64,000 nt of DNA from an uncultured Prevotellaceae bacterium (GCA_947166305.1 CAMVDV010000004.1:42748-106747); one strand, 5' to 3'. Positions 26,581-36,515 are shown, counted from the stretch's first letter. Notes: generated by a model from the sequence alone, not told the origin. Translations and numbers: made by a program.

Positions 26581-27378
26581 CTATTCTTTTACCGTGATGT
26601 TCGTGATGCTGAATGCCGTGGGGCCGTCCATGCTGACGTCGGCAAGGATGGTGGGCATCGCGTCGTAGTTGAGCACAAGACCGGTGACGTACTTCAGTCC
26701 GGGCAGGCAGACAATGCGCTGCTTGCCGTCCGAGAGGTCGTAGCTCAACTGCTCGCCTATCCAGATGGGCTCTTCGTCGAAGCCACCCATGTCGGCGACA
26801 GTGTCGGTGACGCTGCAGAGCAACTGGTTCTGATCGTAGAAGGAGATGCTCTGCCCGTCGATGCTATATCCGAGCCGACGCAAGAGGGCCTGCTGCATGT
26901 CGTAGGGGTCGATGCTCCCCACGATGCTCGCCGAGCCGTCGGCACCGATTTGTATCTTGTAGAGACGCTCCACGTTGACAGCCGTTCCCTCCATCTCTCC
27001 GCAAGTGAGCCACAGGGTCTGCGTCGGCTCGTCGAACCGGGCAGAAGGCTGACGTCCGTGGCGCACGTCGGGGAAAGGCGTCTGCACGCCGTCCTTGACG
27101 ACCACGATGCCCATGCCGTCTGCCGACCTTTCGTCGTCCAGACGCATCAGGCTCCAGACCTCCACGCCAGCCTTCTGGTCGCAGAACGTCTGCTCGTAGC
27201 GTTCGTCGAGCGTTCCGTCGGCCATCGCCTCGCGCACCTCGGCCGGAGCCATCTCCAGCCCGAAGGCTTCCTCTATGGTGCCGCAGATGTGGCTCACCTC
27301 TGCCTTCTCTGCCTCGCACCCCGCCAGCGCACCGCACAAGAGTGCCGCCGCGGCCATCAGTAACAGTCCTTGCTTCAT
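26581..27378 (-). CDS. Lipoprotein of unknown function upstream of mutS
   Basis: A 265-residue lipoprotein: the signal ends LAGC, with the lipid-bearing Cys at 21. The rest is acidic and beta-rich ([35 protein letters not shown], and a late [11 protein letters not shown]). I do not recognise a family; such proteins in Bacteroidales are often annotated as DUF-bearing lipoproteins with a beta-propeller-like or lipocalin-like fold. It is transcribed from a consensus promoter and shares a transcript with mutS, though no functional link to repair is apparent. Confidence 0.75.
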   Translation of the reverse strand: MKQGLLLMAAAALLCGALAGCEAEKAEVSHICGTIEEAFGLEMAPAEVREAMADGTLDERYEQTFCDQKAGVEVWSLMRLDDERSADGMGIVVVKDGVQTPFPDVRHGRQPSARFDEPTQTLWLTCGEMEGTAVNVERLYKIQIGADGSASIVGSIDPYDMQQALLRRLGYSIDGQSISFYDQNQLLCSVTDTVADMGGFDEEPIWIGEQLSYDLSDGKQRIVCLPGLKYVTGLVLNYDAMPTILADVSMDGPTAFSITNITVKE

Positions 27379-27413
27379 AGTCTTCGGCTATACATTATTA
27401 TATATATGTGATG

Positions 27414-27444
27414 CAAAGGTACTGCTTTTTGCCGACAATGGCAA
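27414..27444 (-). promoter_or_regulatory. Promoter of the lipoprotein-mutS operon
   Basis: TTG (27442-27444), 20 bases, then TACCTTTG (27414-27421) on the minus strand, 36 bp before the ATG at 27378. Confidence 0.7.
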
Positions 27445-27599
27445 GCACATCGGCGAAAAAAACAGAGGCAAGCGAACGAATCCGCCTGCCTCTGCACTTC
27501 TGTCGTAGCCAAAGACCACCCGCCAAAGCCTTCCTCGTAGAGGAAAAAATGCTCAATGGTCAATGGTTCAATGGACAATGGTCAATGGTTCAATGCTCA

Positions 27600-27770
27600 T
27601 TACCATTCCTCGTCCCAGAGGTTCACATCCTTGTTTTCCTTGGTGAGGATGTCGTCGGGGTCGTCGATTTCCTCTGCACCCATGACTACGGGCAGTGATG
27701 TCTGCAGGATGCTTGCCTTTGTGCCGAACTCCACTGTGAGAGCTTCGGGCATGATATATGTCTTTTTCAT
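27600..27770 (-). CDS. Small peptide MKKTYIMPE, 56 residues
   Basis: A 56-residue acidic peptide starting MKKTYIMPEALTVEF and ending DVNLWDEEW, with SILQTSLPVVMG in the middle. Small proteins with this opening (MKKTYIxP) are common in Prevotella and Bacteroides next to large surface proteins; their role is unknown, and a precursor-peptide role has been a recurring guess. It lies 114 bp downstream of the 1479-residue surface protein on the same strand. A possible hairpin (AAATAAGAAA near 27803 and TTTCTTATTT near 27851) separates them. It ends in a run of CAATGG words (27546-27598). Confidence 0.75.
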   Translation of the reverse strand: MKKTYIMPEALTVEFGTKASILQTSLPVVMGAEEIDDPDDILTKENKDVNLWDEEW

Positions 27771-27884
27771 CTTTCTTGAAATATATTATGAGAATTGGAA
27801 AATAAGAAAAGGATGCGTGTCGGTTCTCTCAGGACTGCACACAGCCCTTTCTTATTTTTCTACATTTCTTATTATCTACATTTC

Positions 27885-30800
27885 TTATTTTACCATTACC
27901 TTCTTGCCGCCGATGATGTTGACGCCTCTCTGCATCTTGCTCATCTTTTGGCCTGCGAGATTGTAGATTGACTCGTCGGTGGTCAATGGTGAATGCTCAA
28001 TGGCTTCGATGCCAGTAGCATCGTCGAAGTCGAAGACGAAGGCCTTGACGCCAGAAGCATCCTCAACGTAAGCCTTGCCTGCGGGGATGACGAGGCCTTC
28101 GGCAGCAGGATAGAAGCCCACGCCCTTGCTCTTTTTGGCCAGGACATATTCATTGCCCGTGGCTGTGACGGCTTTGTCGGAACCTTTCAGGCTGTTCGTG
28201 CCGGTAATGGGAGAAGCAGAAGCCACGTCTGTCACGCTGTAGTAGCTGCCGGCAGCAGCCTTCAGCACAACGCCTGTGGCGGCAGGAATCGTGTTGTCCT
28301 GCTGGACGAGCGTGATGTGCTCTGTGGGTTTGGTCTTCTTCTCGCCGGTGTAAACCTCAACGGCCGAAGAGAACTTGCTTGCAGAAGTGCCCTTGTAGAA
28401 GGTGGAGTAGCCTGCAGTGCCCATCTTGCTGACCTTGCCATGCGTAGCGTCGAAGACGGGATAGTTGTCCTCACCGTCACCGAGTGTCTCATAGTAAACA
28501 GTCTCGCCTGCACCCTGGTTCAGTTTGTAGCAAAGCTCGCCGCTTGCCATGTCTTCTTCGCTGACGGCAGCATAGCTGTTTTCATTGCCGCTGGTCTTGT
28601 TGTTAAAGATTGCATCACACACAGTCCAAGTGTTGACTGTCTTGCCTGTTGACCATCCCCAAGCGACGAGAGACTTCTTTGCCAATGCATTGCCGTTAGC
28701 TTTCAGCGAGAAGTTACCCACGGTATAAACATTCTTGATGGTGGGCTGACCCATCCAACCAACAAGCACGGCAACCATGCCGCTACGGACAGAAGATATG
28801 TTGGCGTTCTCGATGCCAAGGTTCTGGATGGTGGCATCGTCGGGCACACGGCTGAAGAGAGCGGTCTCGTAGTATTCGGTATCATTGATGGTGAGGTTCT
28901 TGATGACGTGTCCTTTTCCGTCGAATGTGCCCTTATACTGGATATTGACCATGGGAAGACCAGAGCCGTCCACGTCGCCATCGCGGAAGAGTCCGATGGG
29001 AGTGAAGTTAGCCACCGTACTCATGTCGATATCGGCAGTCATGGCTGCCTTGGCCGTATTGCTCTTCTGGTTGATGTATGCAGAGTACCAAACGAGGTCG
29101 TTGGCTGTGCCGAGCTGATAGAAGCCGTCGGTCAGAGCGATTTCGTAAGTCTCGTTGATGACTCCGCAGACTGTGCAGACGGGCTGACTGTTGTCGGCCA
29201 CGAAGCTGTGGTCTTCAATAGTGACGGCAGAGACACTGTTAGAGTATTCTGCCACTGTGCCTTCGCTGGGTGTCACGCGGTCGCACTTGTAGCTACCCTT
29301 CTTGTAAACGATGCCGTGTGTGTTGCTGAGCACAGGATATGCGTCGGCAGGCTGATCGTTGTCGATGTTCTGGAAGAAGATGTTGCTGCCTGCACCATTA
29401 TTAATTTTGTAGCAGAGTTCGCCGCTTGCCATCTGTTCGGCGGTGACGGCTGCATAGCTGTTGGTGAAGTCGCCCAAACATACTTTTTCGCAGGTCGTCC
29501 AGCAGTTCTTGACTGAGCCTGAGTTGTTCTCGCCAACTACGCCGCCTTTTTGGGTGCCGCCAACGTTCATACTAATCTCGCCGAATGCGAAACAATTCTC
29601 TACGGAAGTGTTGCTGCCTACGAAGCCGACAATAGCTCCAATGCGTCCGTCGGTACGGCTGGAAGTGATTGCGACATTCTTCACGCCGATGTTCTTCACC
29701 TTGGCACCAGACCCCCATGCCAAACGGCTGAAGAGACCTGCCTCATGGAACTGAGTATCGTTGATGGTGAGGTTGCTGATGATGTGTCCCTGGCCGTCGA
29801 ACGTGCCCTTATACTGGATGTTGACTGCAGGAAGGCCAGAACTGCAAGCATTGTTGTCGCGGAAGAGACCGATGGGAGTGAAGGCCACGTTCTCGAGGTC
29901 GATGTCGGCCGTGAGGACAGCATTGCTACTGTTGGCAATCTTGGTTGCATTGAGAGCAGCAGAGAACCAGCGGAGCTGTGCTGCTGTGCCAATCTGGTAT
30001 ACGCCATCGGTCACAGTGACGAAGGTCATATCGAACGTGCCGCAGAAGTCGCAGATGCCCTCGACATAGTTGTGCGGCTGCACGGTGGGTGAGGCCTCCG
30101 TGTTGAGGTATTCAACAGTTGCTCCTTCGGCGGGAGTCAAGCCGTCGCAGCGTACGGTTCCCTTCTGGTAAACCTTGCCGTGTGTGCTGTCGGTGACAGG
30201 ATAAGCATCAGCATTTGTGCCGAGGTTCTGGTAGAAGGTAGTGCCACCGCTGACGCTACCGTTGAGCAGGAAGCAGAGCTCGCCGCCTGTGACTTGCTCG
30301 TCGGTGATGAGTGTCACGCCGCTGGGCGTGTCGTTGTACTTGTCATAGCAGTTAGTGCAGGTGCCGCCGTTTCTGCTGATGAGGGGCAGGGCTGAACTCA
30401 CCGCTTGTGTCTCGCCGATGTTCCAGCAATTGGTGGCGGTTGGGTGGCTATTATAAAGGTTACCTACAAGCGGGCAGGCCTCTACGGCATTTGCGTTCTC
30501 GCTTGTGCCGGTAATCTTACCTGTGTTGCCGCAGTTCACGAACGACAAGGCTGCGTTATTCGACTGTCCGGCGATGCCGCCTACAGACCAGTTAGTGCTC
30601 GAAACGTCACCCGTGTTCAGGCAGTTCGTGAAGCTGGCGCTGGCTCCCGAGGCATTGATAAAGCCCAAGAGTCCACCAGTCTGGGAGCCTTTGGTCGTGA
30701 TGATGCCCGTGTTCGTACAGTTTGTGAACGTTACGTTGCTGTTATTTCCGCTGGCATAGCCCAGGAAGCCGCCGATTTGACTGTTGTTGCCGGTGATGGA

Positions 30801-32324
30801 AGTCTCGTTGACACAGTTCTGGATGGTGAGGTTGCCTGCGCTGCTGTTGACGAATGCGCCGAAGTGATTCTGCGTCGTGGTCAGCGAGCCGCTCAGGGTG
30901 AGGTTCTTGACGGTTGCGCCGCTGGCGGTGGTGTTGATGAGCGGTGCGCCGAGGTTTGTGATGGTGAAGCCGCCGCCGTCGAAGGTGCCGGCATAGTTAG
31001 AGAGGCTTGTCCAGCCCTGGCTGGTCATATCGATATTGGCAGTCAGTTTGGCATTGGCCGTGGCCACGTTCGTCAGGTTATGGAAGGCCTTGAGGACGTT
31101 GGCATTGGGAATCTGATAGACACCGCCGACGATGAGTGTCGGGTCGATTGCGCCGCAGACAGAGCAGATGCCGTCCACGATGGTGTGCGGGTCGACGATA
31201 TACTCATTGGGGTCGTTGGTGTACTCTGTCGTGCCGCTGGTCTTGGGCGTCACGCCGTCGCACTGGTAAGTTCCCTTCGTGTAGACTTGGCTGTGAGTGT
31301 TGTCGCATACGGGATAGCTGTCTGTGCCGAGCGTCTGATAGAAGGTGGTGCCGCCGCTGACACTGCCGTTAAGCAGGAAGCAGAGCTCACCGCTGGTGAC
31401 TTGTTCGTCGGTGATGAGTGTCACACCGTTGGGCGTGTCGTTGTATTTGTCATAGCAGTTCGTGAATGTGCCGGTGCCGTTCTGTGTCAAAGGCAGGTTG
31501 GCCTGTGTGCCTGTGCCCCATCCTTGTGCTTCGTTGTCAACATATGCCCACTTCATGGTCACGCCGCTGTTCCAGCAGTTGGTGAGCGAGATGGTGCCTG
31601 CGGCACTGCCGATGAAGGCACATGCCTTGTCGCCCTTGGAGTCTTGGCAGATAATAGTTCCCGTGTTGCCGCAGTTGCGGAACGTGTAGGTGCCGCCGCT
31701 TTTGGCCTCACCGATGAAACCGCCGATGCCTCCGCCCTCGTCGCTCCATATTTTGCCAGTGTTCATGCAGCCTTCGAATGTCACGTTGACGTTATCAGCG
31801 TCGAAACCGATGAAGCCGCCTGTCTGGTCCGACCGAACGAAGATTTCGCCCTCGTTCCGGCAGTTGATAAATGTTATTTCGCTATTGGCACCATGAGCTT
31901 CTCCGATAAAGCCGCCCACATAGCGGGCGTTGGAGCGGGCGATGTTCAACTTGTTCACGCAGTTCTCGAAGGTTATTTTGCCTCTGCTGTAAGCCACAAA
32001 GGGAGAAAAGCCGGTGCTGACGGTCTTTGCGTCGGTGCTCTCGATGGTGAGGTTCTTGATGACTGCTCCGTTATCGGTAGAGCTGAAGAGTCCAAAATTA
32101 TTCACGTTCTTGATGGTGTGGCCGTTGCCGTCGAAGGTGCCGCTATACCACCACACGCGACCCATGTTGCCTTCCAAGTCGATGTCGTTGTCGAGTACAT
32201 AGGAGGTGTTTGCGTCAATGGCCCGAAGCTCGTCGGCAGTGCTGATGTGTGTCTGAGCCCAAGCCGAGGTGCCTGTCATACTTAACAGCATGGCAAGCAC
32301 GGATGAATAAAATTTCTTTTTCAT
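27885..32324 (-). CDS. Large secreted beta-helix surface protein with GLUG-like repeats
   Basis: A 1479-residue protein with a signal peptide (to about TSAWAQ). Four large sections alternate between GLUG/pectate-lyase-like beta-helix turns (FDGNGHTIKNV, NSQIGGFLGYASGNN, TGGLLGFINASG) and a spacer with LCFLLNGSVSGGTTFYQ and a Cys-rich CSVCG unit. The sections are near repeats of one another, so recombination could alter length. The C-terminal tail (YNLAGQKMSKMQRGVNII) is typical of Prevotella secreted proteins. The codons for EHSPLTTDE just before it are read from a dispersed CAATGG repeat. Probable adhesin or surface binding protein; no catalytic residues recognised. Confidence 0.85.
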   Translation of the reverse strand: MKKKFYSSVLAMLLSMTGTSAWAQTHISTADELRAIDANTSYVLDNDIDLEGNMGRVWWYSGTFDGNGHTIKNVNNFGLFSSTDNGAVIKNLTIESTDAKTVSTGFSPFVAYSRGKITFENCVNKLNIARSNARYVGGFIGEAHGANSEITFINCRNEGEIFVRSDQTGGFIGFDADNVNVTFEGCMNTGKIWSDEGGGIGGFIGEAKSGGTYTFRNCGNTGTIICQDSKGDKACAFIGSAAGTISLTNCWNSGVTMKWAYVDNEAQGWGTGTQANLPLTQNGTGTFTNCYDKYNDTPNGVTLITDEQVTSGELCFLLNGSVSGGTTFYQTLGTDSYPVCDNTHSQVYTKGTYQCDGVTPKTSGTTEYTNDPNEYIVDPHTIVDGICSVCGAIDPTLIVGGVYQIPNANVLKAFHNLTNVATANAKLTANIDMTSQGWTSLSNYAGTFDGGGFTITNLGAPLINTTASGATVKNLTLSGSLTTTQNHFGAFVNSSAGNLTIQNCVNETSITGNNSQIGGFLGYASGNNSNVTFTNCTNTGIITTKGSQTGGLLGFINASGASASFTNCLNTGDVSSTNWSVGGIAGQSNNAALSFVNCGNTGKITGTSENANAVEACPLVGNLYNSHPTATNCWNIGETQAVSSALPLISRNGGTCTNCYDKYNDTPSGVTLITDEQVTGGELCFLLNGSVSGGTTFYQNLGTNADAYPVTDSTHGKVYQKGTVRCDGLTPAEGATVEYLNTEASPTVQPHNYVEGICDFCGTFDMTFVTVTDGVYQIGTAAQLRWFSAALNATKIANSSNAVLTADIDLENVAFTPIGLFRDNNACSSGLPAVNIQYKGTFDGQGHIISNLTINDTQFHEAGLFSRLAWGSGAKVKNIGVKNVAITSSRTDGRIGAIVGFVGSNTSVENCFAFGEISMNVGGTQKGGVVGENNSGSVKNCWTTCEKVCLGDFTNSYAAVTAEQMASGELCYKINNGAGSNIFFQNIDNDQPADAYPVLSNTHGIVYKKGSYKCDRVTPSEGTVAEYSNSVSAVTIEDHSFVADNSQPVCTVCGVINETYEIALTDGFYQLGTANDLVWYSAYINQKSNTAKAAMTADIDMSTVANFTPIGLFRDGDVDGSGLPMVNIQYKGTFDGKGHVIKNLTINDTEYYETALFSRVPDDATIQNLGIENANISSVRSGMVAVLVGWMGQPTIKNVYTVGNFSLKANGNALAKKSLVAWGWSTGKTVNTWTVCDAIFNNKTSGNENSYAAVSEEDMASGELCYKLNQGAGETVYYETLGDGEDNYPVFDATHGKVSKMGTAGYSTFYKGTSASKFSSAVEVYTGEKKTKPTEHITLVQQDNTIPAATGVVLKAAAGSYYSVTDVASASPITGTNSLKGSDKAVTATGNEYVLAKKSKGVGFYPAAEGLVIPAGKAYVEDASGVKAFVFDFDDATGIEAIEHSPLTTDESIYNLAGQKMSKMQRGVNIIGGKKVMVK

Positions 32325-32473
32325 CTGATTAGATTTAGGTTAATAATAAATAATGTTAATACTTGTTTTTCATAGTTGCTGCGGGCGACGCGGGCATGGT
32401 ATTAGATGGGGGCGTCGCCGGCTTTGGGTTTGTTTTCATGGCTGTGCGGGGTTGAAAACCGCACTTCGGCTTA

Positions 32474-32511
32474 CAAAGTTACACACTTTTTAATATCTAC
32501 CCCCCCCCCCC
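32474..32511 (-). promoter_or_regulatory. Promoter with a 12-base G tract upstream
   Basis: TAACTTTG (32474-32481, minus) is a -7 element for the large surface protein. A run of 12 G on the minus strand (C on the plus strand, 32500-32511) lies where the -33 region should be spaced. Length change in this tract could move -33 and -7 apart and switch expression. The gap 32325-32635 otherwise holds only leaders of the two divergent genes. Confidence 0.5.
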
Positions 32512-32599
32512 ACTTGTTAAATCTTGTTAAAGCGCGGCTTTTTGCATTATTTTCTGCGCTTTCCCCGACGTTTTGCATCGCGTTTTGAGGAAGATGTTG

Positions 32600-32607
32600 T
32601 AATTTTG
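32600..32607 (+). promoter_or_regulatory. Promoter -7 element for the BASS transporter
   Basis: TAATTTTG fits TAnnTTTG, 29 bp before the ATG at 32636. TTTG at 32584-32587 is closer (12 bases) than the standard spacing, so the -33 part is unsure. Confidence 0.5.
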
Positions 32608-32635
32608 CAGGCGAAAAACGTATTTTGTATCAAAC

Positions 32636-33634
32636 ATGTCTGTACTTCTTTCTCTGAGCCGGTGGCTGGCTCGCTACACAAGTCCTTTTATTATACTGAT
32701 AGCCGCAGTTGCCTTTTTCATTCCCGACGCTTTCGGTTGGGTTCAGCAAGGGCATCGGGCGTCGGTCATCCTGGGCCTTATCATGCTGACGATGGGCTGC
32801 ACGCTTTCTCCGGACGCTTTCCGCATCCTGCTGTCGCGGCCTGTTGACATCCTCATCGGAGTCGTTGCGCAGTACATCGTCATGCCGTTGGTGGCTTGGG
32901 CGCTGGCTAATCTTTTCGGACTCAATGCCTTCATGACTGCAGGCATCATCCTTGTGGGCTGCTGCCCGGGGAGTGTGGGCAGCAACTTCATGAGCTTTCT
33001 GTGCAAGGGGGACGTGGCCTACAGCGTAGGCCTGACGGCTGTGAGCACTGTGCTTTCGCCCTTCGCGACGCCGCTGCTCGTGCTGTGGCTTGCAGGGGCG
33101 GAGATTGAGGTGAATGCCTGGGGGACGATGCAGGACATTCTGCTCGTGATGCTTCTGCCCATGGCGCTGGGTGTGACGCTCAACTACTTTCTGGGAAAGA
33201 GAAAGGGCTTCAGGCTGCTGCAGGGAGTCATGCCGGGTGTGAGCGTCGTGTGCCTGGCGTGCATCGTGGGAGGCGCCATCTTCGCCGTGCACCCTCAGCT
33301 CGTGGAGAACGGGACGAAGCTCATCTTGCTGACATTGGCGGTGGTGACGTTGCACAACGGCGTGGGCTATCTGCTGGGCTACCTCGTGGGTCGTGCGTTC
33401 GGCTTCGACAGTGCCAAGCAGCGGACGCTTTCCCTCGAGGTGGGGATGCAGGATGCCGGCATGGCAACGGTGCTGGCCCGCAACGTCTTTGCCTCGCCCG
33501 ACATCATTGCGATGAACCCGATGGCAGCCCTGGCGGTGTTCCCCTGCGCCGTTTCGTGTGCCTTCCATAGCATCTCGGGCACGCTGCTGGCAGGGTTCTT
33601 CTCGTGGCAGGACGAGAGGAAAATGAAGAAATGA
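32636..33634 (+). CDS. Bile acid:sodium symporter-family transporter (BASS/SBF)
   Basis: A 332-residue inner-membrane protein with about ten hydrophobic segments. Family marks are LIMLTMGCTLSPDAF near residue 50, GCCPGSVGSNFMSFL near 115 (the usual GxxPGGxxSN with Ser-Val instead of Gly-Thr) and LEVGMQDAGMA near 270. BASS proteins import organic anions such as bile acids, pantothenate or keto acids with sodium; the substrate cannot be read. It is divergent from the large surface protein and single. Confidence 0.88.
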   Translation: MSVLLSLSRWLARYTSPFIILIAAVAFFIPDAFGWVQQGHRASVILGLIMLTMGCTLSPDAFRILLSRPVDILIGVVAQYIVMPLVAWALANLFGLNAFMTAGIILVGCCPGSVGSNFMSFLCKGDVAYSVGLTAVSTVLSPFATPLLVLWLAGAEIEVNAWGTMQDILLVMLLPMALGVTLNYFLGKRKGFRLLQGVMPGVSVVCLACIVGGAIFAVHPQLVENGTKLILLTLAVVTLHNGVGYLLGYLVGRAFGFDSAKQRTLSLEVGMQDAGMATVLARNVFASPDIIAMNPMAALAVFPCAVSCAFHSISGTLLAGFFSWQDERKMKK

Positions 33635-33749
33635 AGAAATGAAAAATGAGAAAATAAGGAAATGAGAAAATGGGAGATGAAATTTCTATCATCTCCATCC
33701 TCTTTCCTAAATCATCTATGCAGAGGCTTCAAAACTCCGCGTGCGATGT

Positions 33750-33837
33750 TCATTGCAGCATCATGACCATGCAATTGCAACATCATGAATCTGCAATTGC
33801 AGCATCATGACCGTGCAATGAGAGCCCTGTACGGTTC
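33750..33837. repeat. 22-bp tandem array, CAATTGCAGCATCATGA type
   Basis: Units start at 33750, 33772, 33794 and, partly, 33816. The same units in another order occur at 57264-57351, and both arrays are followed by AGARCCCTGT and GTTC. The gap 33635-34373 between convergent genes holds this array, a MITE-like element, palindromes and REPs, and no gene. Confidence 0.88.
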
Positions 33838-33892
33838 CGGGAACCGTGGCGCAGGGCGTGGGCTGACAACGGATATGGCGTCCCAATCGTTC

Positions 33893-34203
33893 TGTCGGAT
33901 TTGCAATCCGACAGCACTGAATATAAGCATTTGAAATGCGAGAAAACTTGAACCCAAATCGGTCATTAGAACGAAGGACTCAAAGATATGAATCTAAGAA
34001 CTTCTATTTTAGTCCTAGCACATTTCTTCTTGGCATCTTTCCGCCTTATGTGCGGTCACAATGCCCGCATTGCTCCCTTACATAAGACGAAAACCTGCTC
34101 TAAGAAGAAATGCACGCTGACTAAAATACTACTGACCGATTTGGGTTGAATTGCGGGATTGCAAATCCCTATATTCCCAAACGTGCGGATTACAAATCCG
34201 CAC
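33893..34203. repeat. Three GGATT-TGCAA/ACAA-ATCC palindromes
   Basis: Palindromes at 33893-33913, 34155-34169 and 34183-34203 share the core GGATT..AAATCC. The first and the later two lie on either side of the 193-bp element. Confidence 0.75.
33953..34145. mobile_element. 193-bp MITE-like element, copy 2
   Basis: Ends CCCAAATCGGTC (33953-33964) and GACCGATTTGGG (34134-34145) are perfect inverted copies and match those of the element at 12718-12897. They are flanked by TTGAA on both sides (33948-33952 and 34146-34150). The interior differs from copy 1 and contains its own inverted words (GCACATTTCTTCTT and AAGAAGAAATGCAC). No transposase is encoded. Confidence 0.88.
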
Positions 34204-34233
34204 GAACAGGCCGAAAAATGCCTTGCGGATGGC

Positions 34234-34305
34234 GGACGCGCCACGGCGCGTCCCTACATGCAGGCTGGCGAAGTAGCAATGAGGCGGACGCGCCACGGCG
34301 CGTCC
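34234..34305. repeat. Two tandem REP-like palindromes
   Basis: The GGACGCGCC/GGCGCGTCC palindrome occurs at 34234-34253 and 34286-34305, each followed by CTACA. Both lie just past the CotH gene stop. Confidence 0.8.
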
Positions 34306-34373
34306 CTACAGGGGAGGTAGGATGACAAGCCGGGCGTATGTGCCTCAAAGCCCTGTGGGGCTGTCGGGAAGGG

Positions 34374-36353
34374 TCAGGGAACAAGGACCTTGCGGCCGTC
34401 GGAGTTGATGAAGATGCCCTTGCGTCCGCCGCCGAACGGCACGCTGCGACCATTGATGTCGAACCATTCGCATCCTGCCTTGCCGAAGGACGACGGCGTC
34501 TTCTCTGCAAGGTTTCCGATGCCGTCGGGCGTGTCGATGATGATCGGTTCGGGCTGTGGGTCCGCATCGGGCGTGGGGATGTCGTAGGGAGTGAGCGAGT
34601 CGTAGATGTAGTTGGCACGGCCTCTGAGCCAGCTGGCAGCGCGGCGTGAAAGCGTGACGTAGGCGGTGTTGTCCTTCTCCGAGCAGAAGCTCTGTACGTT
34701 GTGCCTGAAGGATGGGGCAGCATAGTTGTAGAAATCGACGACATAGCTGCAGAGTTCGTCGAGCCGACCATCGCCGATGAAGCTGTGCCAAAGCCGGAAG
34801 TAGGCCTCATCGACGGCCGGATGCCTGTAGCGAAGGTCGTACCATAAGCCATTGACCTTGTTCATCAGGCTGCCGAAGAAGGACTTTTCCTTGCAATTCT
34901 CGAAGTATGTGGCCGATGTCTGCCTGTAGCCGAAGGCCCAGTCCCAGTCCCATGTGGGCCCCATGTGCCAGGGTGTGGGGTCGGGGGCAACGGAGAAAGC
35001 GTCGGCGTCGGTGACGTTTTCGCTGTAGAGGAAGACGCTTTTGGGATGAACGAACTCGAAGTTGATGCACAGGTCGTTGACCATGAGGAAGCTGACAAGG
35101 CTCTGGAGGTCGAAATGGTTCAGACATTCGTCGTCCGAGCCGTAGCGAAGCGTCTCGAGGGCCGTCTGCCAGTCGTAGAGAATGTCCTGCATGGTGATGT
35201 TCAGGAGGGAGTCTTCCTCGTCGAAGTCAGGGTCGTGGATCTTCGTACTGACGCGGTAGGCGTTGTCCGGGAAGATGGCTACGTCGTCATAGGTGTCGAG
35301 TTCGAGCATGGCCGCACAGCTCTCATCGTCGAGATCGACGGAGTTGTTCTTCAGTCCCACCTTTTCCGTCAGGTTATAGCTGCCTCGGTAGGTGCCGTTG
35401 ATGTAGAGCTCTACGGGCACGATGTGGCAGGGTGCGTCGCATCCGGCCAAGGCCGAGAGCTTGTGGCCCACGGCATTGCAGAGCATGGAGCCTGTCTGCT
35501 TGTTGCCGAGCAGCACCCAGTGCTTGCCAGCCTTCATGCCTAACGGCTTCTGCTTCTCGCTGAATTTGAAATGATACGAATTCTTGCTTCTGGAGGACGT
35601 TGACCAACTCGAATTGCCGCGCCCCTTGATGAGAATATCGGTGGTGGGCATGTCGGGGAAGATGCCGCCCTGGATGGAGATGGTGCCGCTGATGAAGGAC
35701 GTCTTGCTCAGGGGTACGGCGCCCGTCTTAGTGGTGATGTTGATGCACGGCACTTTGGCAAGCGTGGAACTCGTCGTGGGGAAATCGACCTCGACGGTCA
35801 CCTCGCGGCCGAAGGGGACGTAGCGGTACACAGTCAGGCCCTGCCCGTCGTCCTCAATGGAGAGCCTTCGCCAGCACCGGCGGCCAAGGGTATAGGTGGC
35901 AGGCACAGCCATGTTCCTCCGCGAGACCTTGCTCTCCTGCCGCTGCAGCCCTATCCAAGCCTCCGCATCGCTGTCGGTGAGGCCAAACGTGGGCGTGAGG
36001 TAGCGACCAATCTGCACGACCTGCAGGCGGACAGTGTCCTTCTGGAGGTCGGCCGCCGAAGCAACCGCGTCCTGAAAGAGCTGGTCGTTGTGCTTGTCAT
36101 TATAGCGAAAGAAAGAGAAACGGGGCAGCCGGACGGGACATTCCCGCACGACCTTCCGGGCCTCGGGGACAAGGAGTGTCTTGCCCGAGACGAGGGAAAG
36201 GCGCACGCCGTCGGCAGCAATCTGCCAGCCGGCCACGGCATCGTCGGGCACAGCCGTCAGCGTGTCGGCCGGCCCAAGCACATAGACATAGTCCTCGGCC
36301 CGCAGGCAGGACGCAAAAACCAACAGGACGAGGCAGACAACAGCCTTCCTCAT
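34374..36353 (-). CDS. CotH kinase-family secreted protein
   Basis: About 659 residues from MRKAVVCLVLLVFASC (ATG at 36353; two other Mets upstream in frame precede no signal peptide). After the signal peptide, residues about 25-200 are a beta-rich region. The CotH domain follows with KGRGNSSWSTSSRSKNSYHF, ELYINGTYRGSYNLTEKV and the late DWDWAFGYRQTS. CotH proteins of spores phosphorylate coat proteins; bacterial extracellular homologues are of unknown substrate. The C-terminal tail has the Prevotella-type GRSVPFGGGRKGIF. It is the most distal gene of the polysaccharide-related group at 34-44 kb. Confidence 0.85.
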   Translation of the reverse strand: MRKAVVCLVLLVFASCLRAEDYVYVLGPADTLTAVPDDAVAGWQIAADGVRLSLVSGKTLLVPEARKVVRECPVRLPRFSFFRYNDKHNDQLFQDAVASAADLQKDTVRLQVVQIGRYLTPTFGLTDSDAEAWIGLQRQESKVSRRNMAVPATYTLGRRCWRRLSIEDDGQGLTVYRYVPFGREVTVEVDFPTTSSTLAKVPCINITTKTGAVPLSKTSFISGTISIQGGIFPDMPTTDILIKGRGNSSWSTSSRSKNSYHFKFSEKQKPLGMKAGKHWVLLGNKQTGSMLCNAVGHKLSALAGCDAPCHIVPVELYINGTYRGSYNLTEKVGLKNNSVDLDDESCAAMLELDTYDDVAIFPDNAYRVSTKIHDPDFDEEDSLLNITMQDILYDWQTALETLRYGSDDECLNHFDLQSLVSFLMVNDLCINFEFVHPKSVFLYSENVTDADAFSVAPDPTPWHMGPTWDWDWAFGYRQTSATYFENCKEKSFFGSLMNKVNGLWYDLRYRHPAVDEAYFRLWHSFIGDGRLDELCSYVVDFYNYAAPSFRHNVQSFCSEKDNTAYVTLSRRAASWLRGRANYIYDSLTPYDIPTPDADPQPEPIIIDTPDGIGNLAEKTPSSFGKAGCEWFDINGRSVPFGGGRKGIFINSDGRKVLVP

Positions 36354-36515
36354 CCCAGACATTCCTGTTTTGTGTTTTTCATTCCGGTACTTTCCAATTG
36401 TTCTCCCAGCCCTTTCCTCAGTCATAGGAAAAAAGGAGAAGCAAGCGATGGCCCGACGAAGCCAAGCCATTGTCCGCTTGCTTCTCACACAGCGTTAGCC
36501 TTATTTTTGGAGAAA

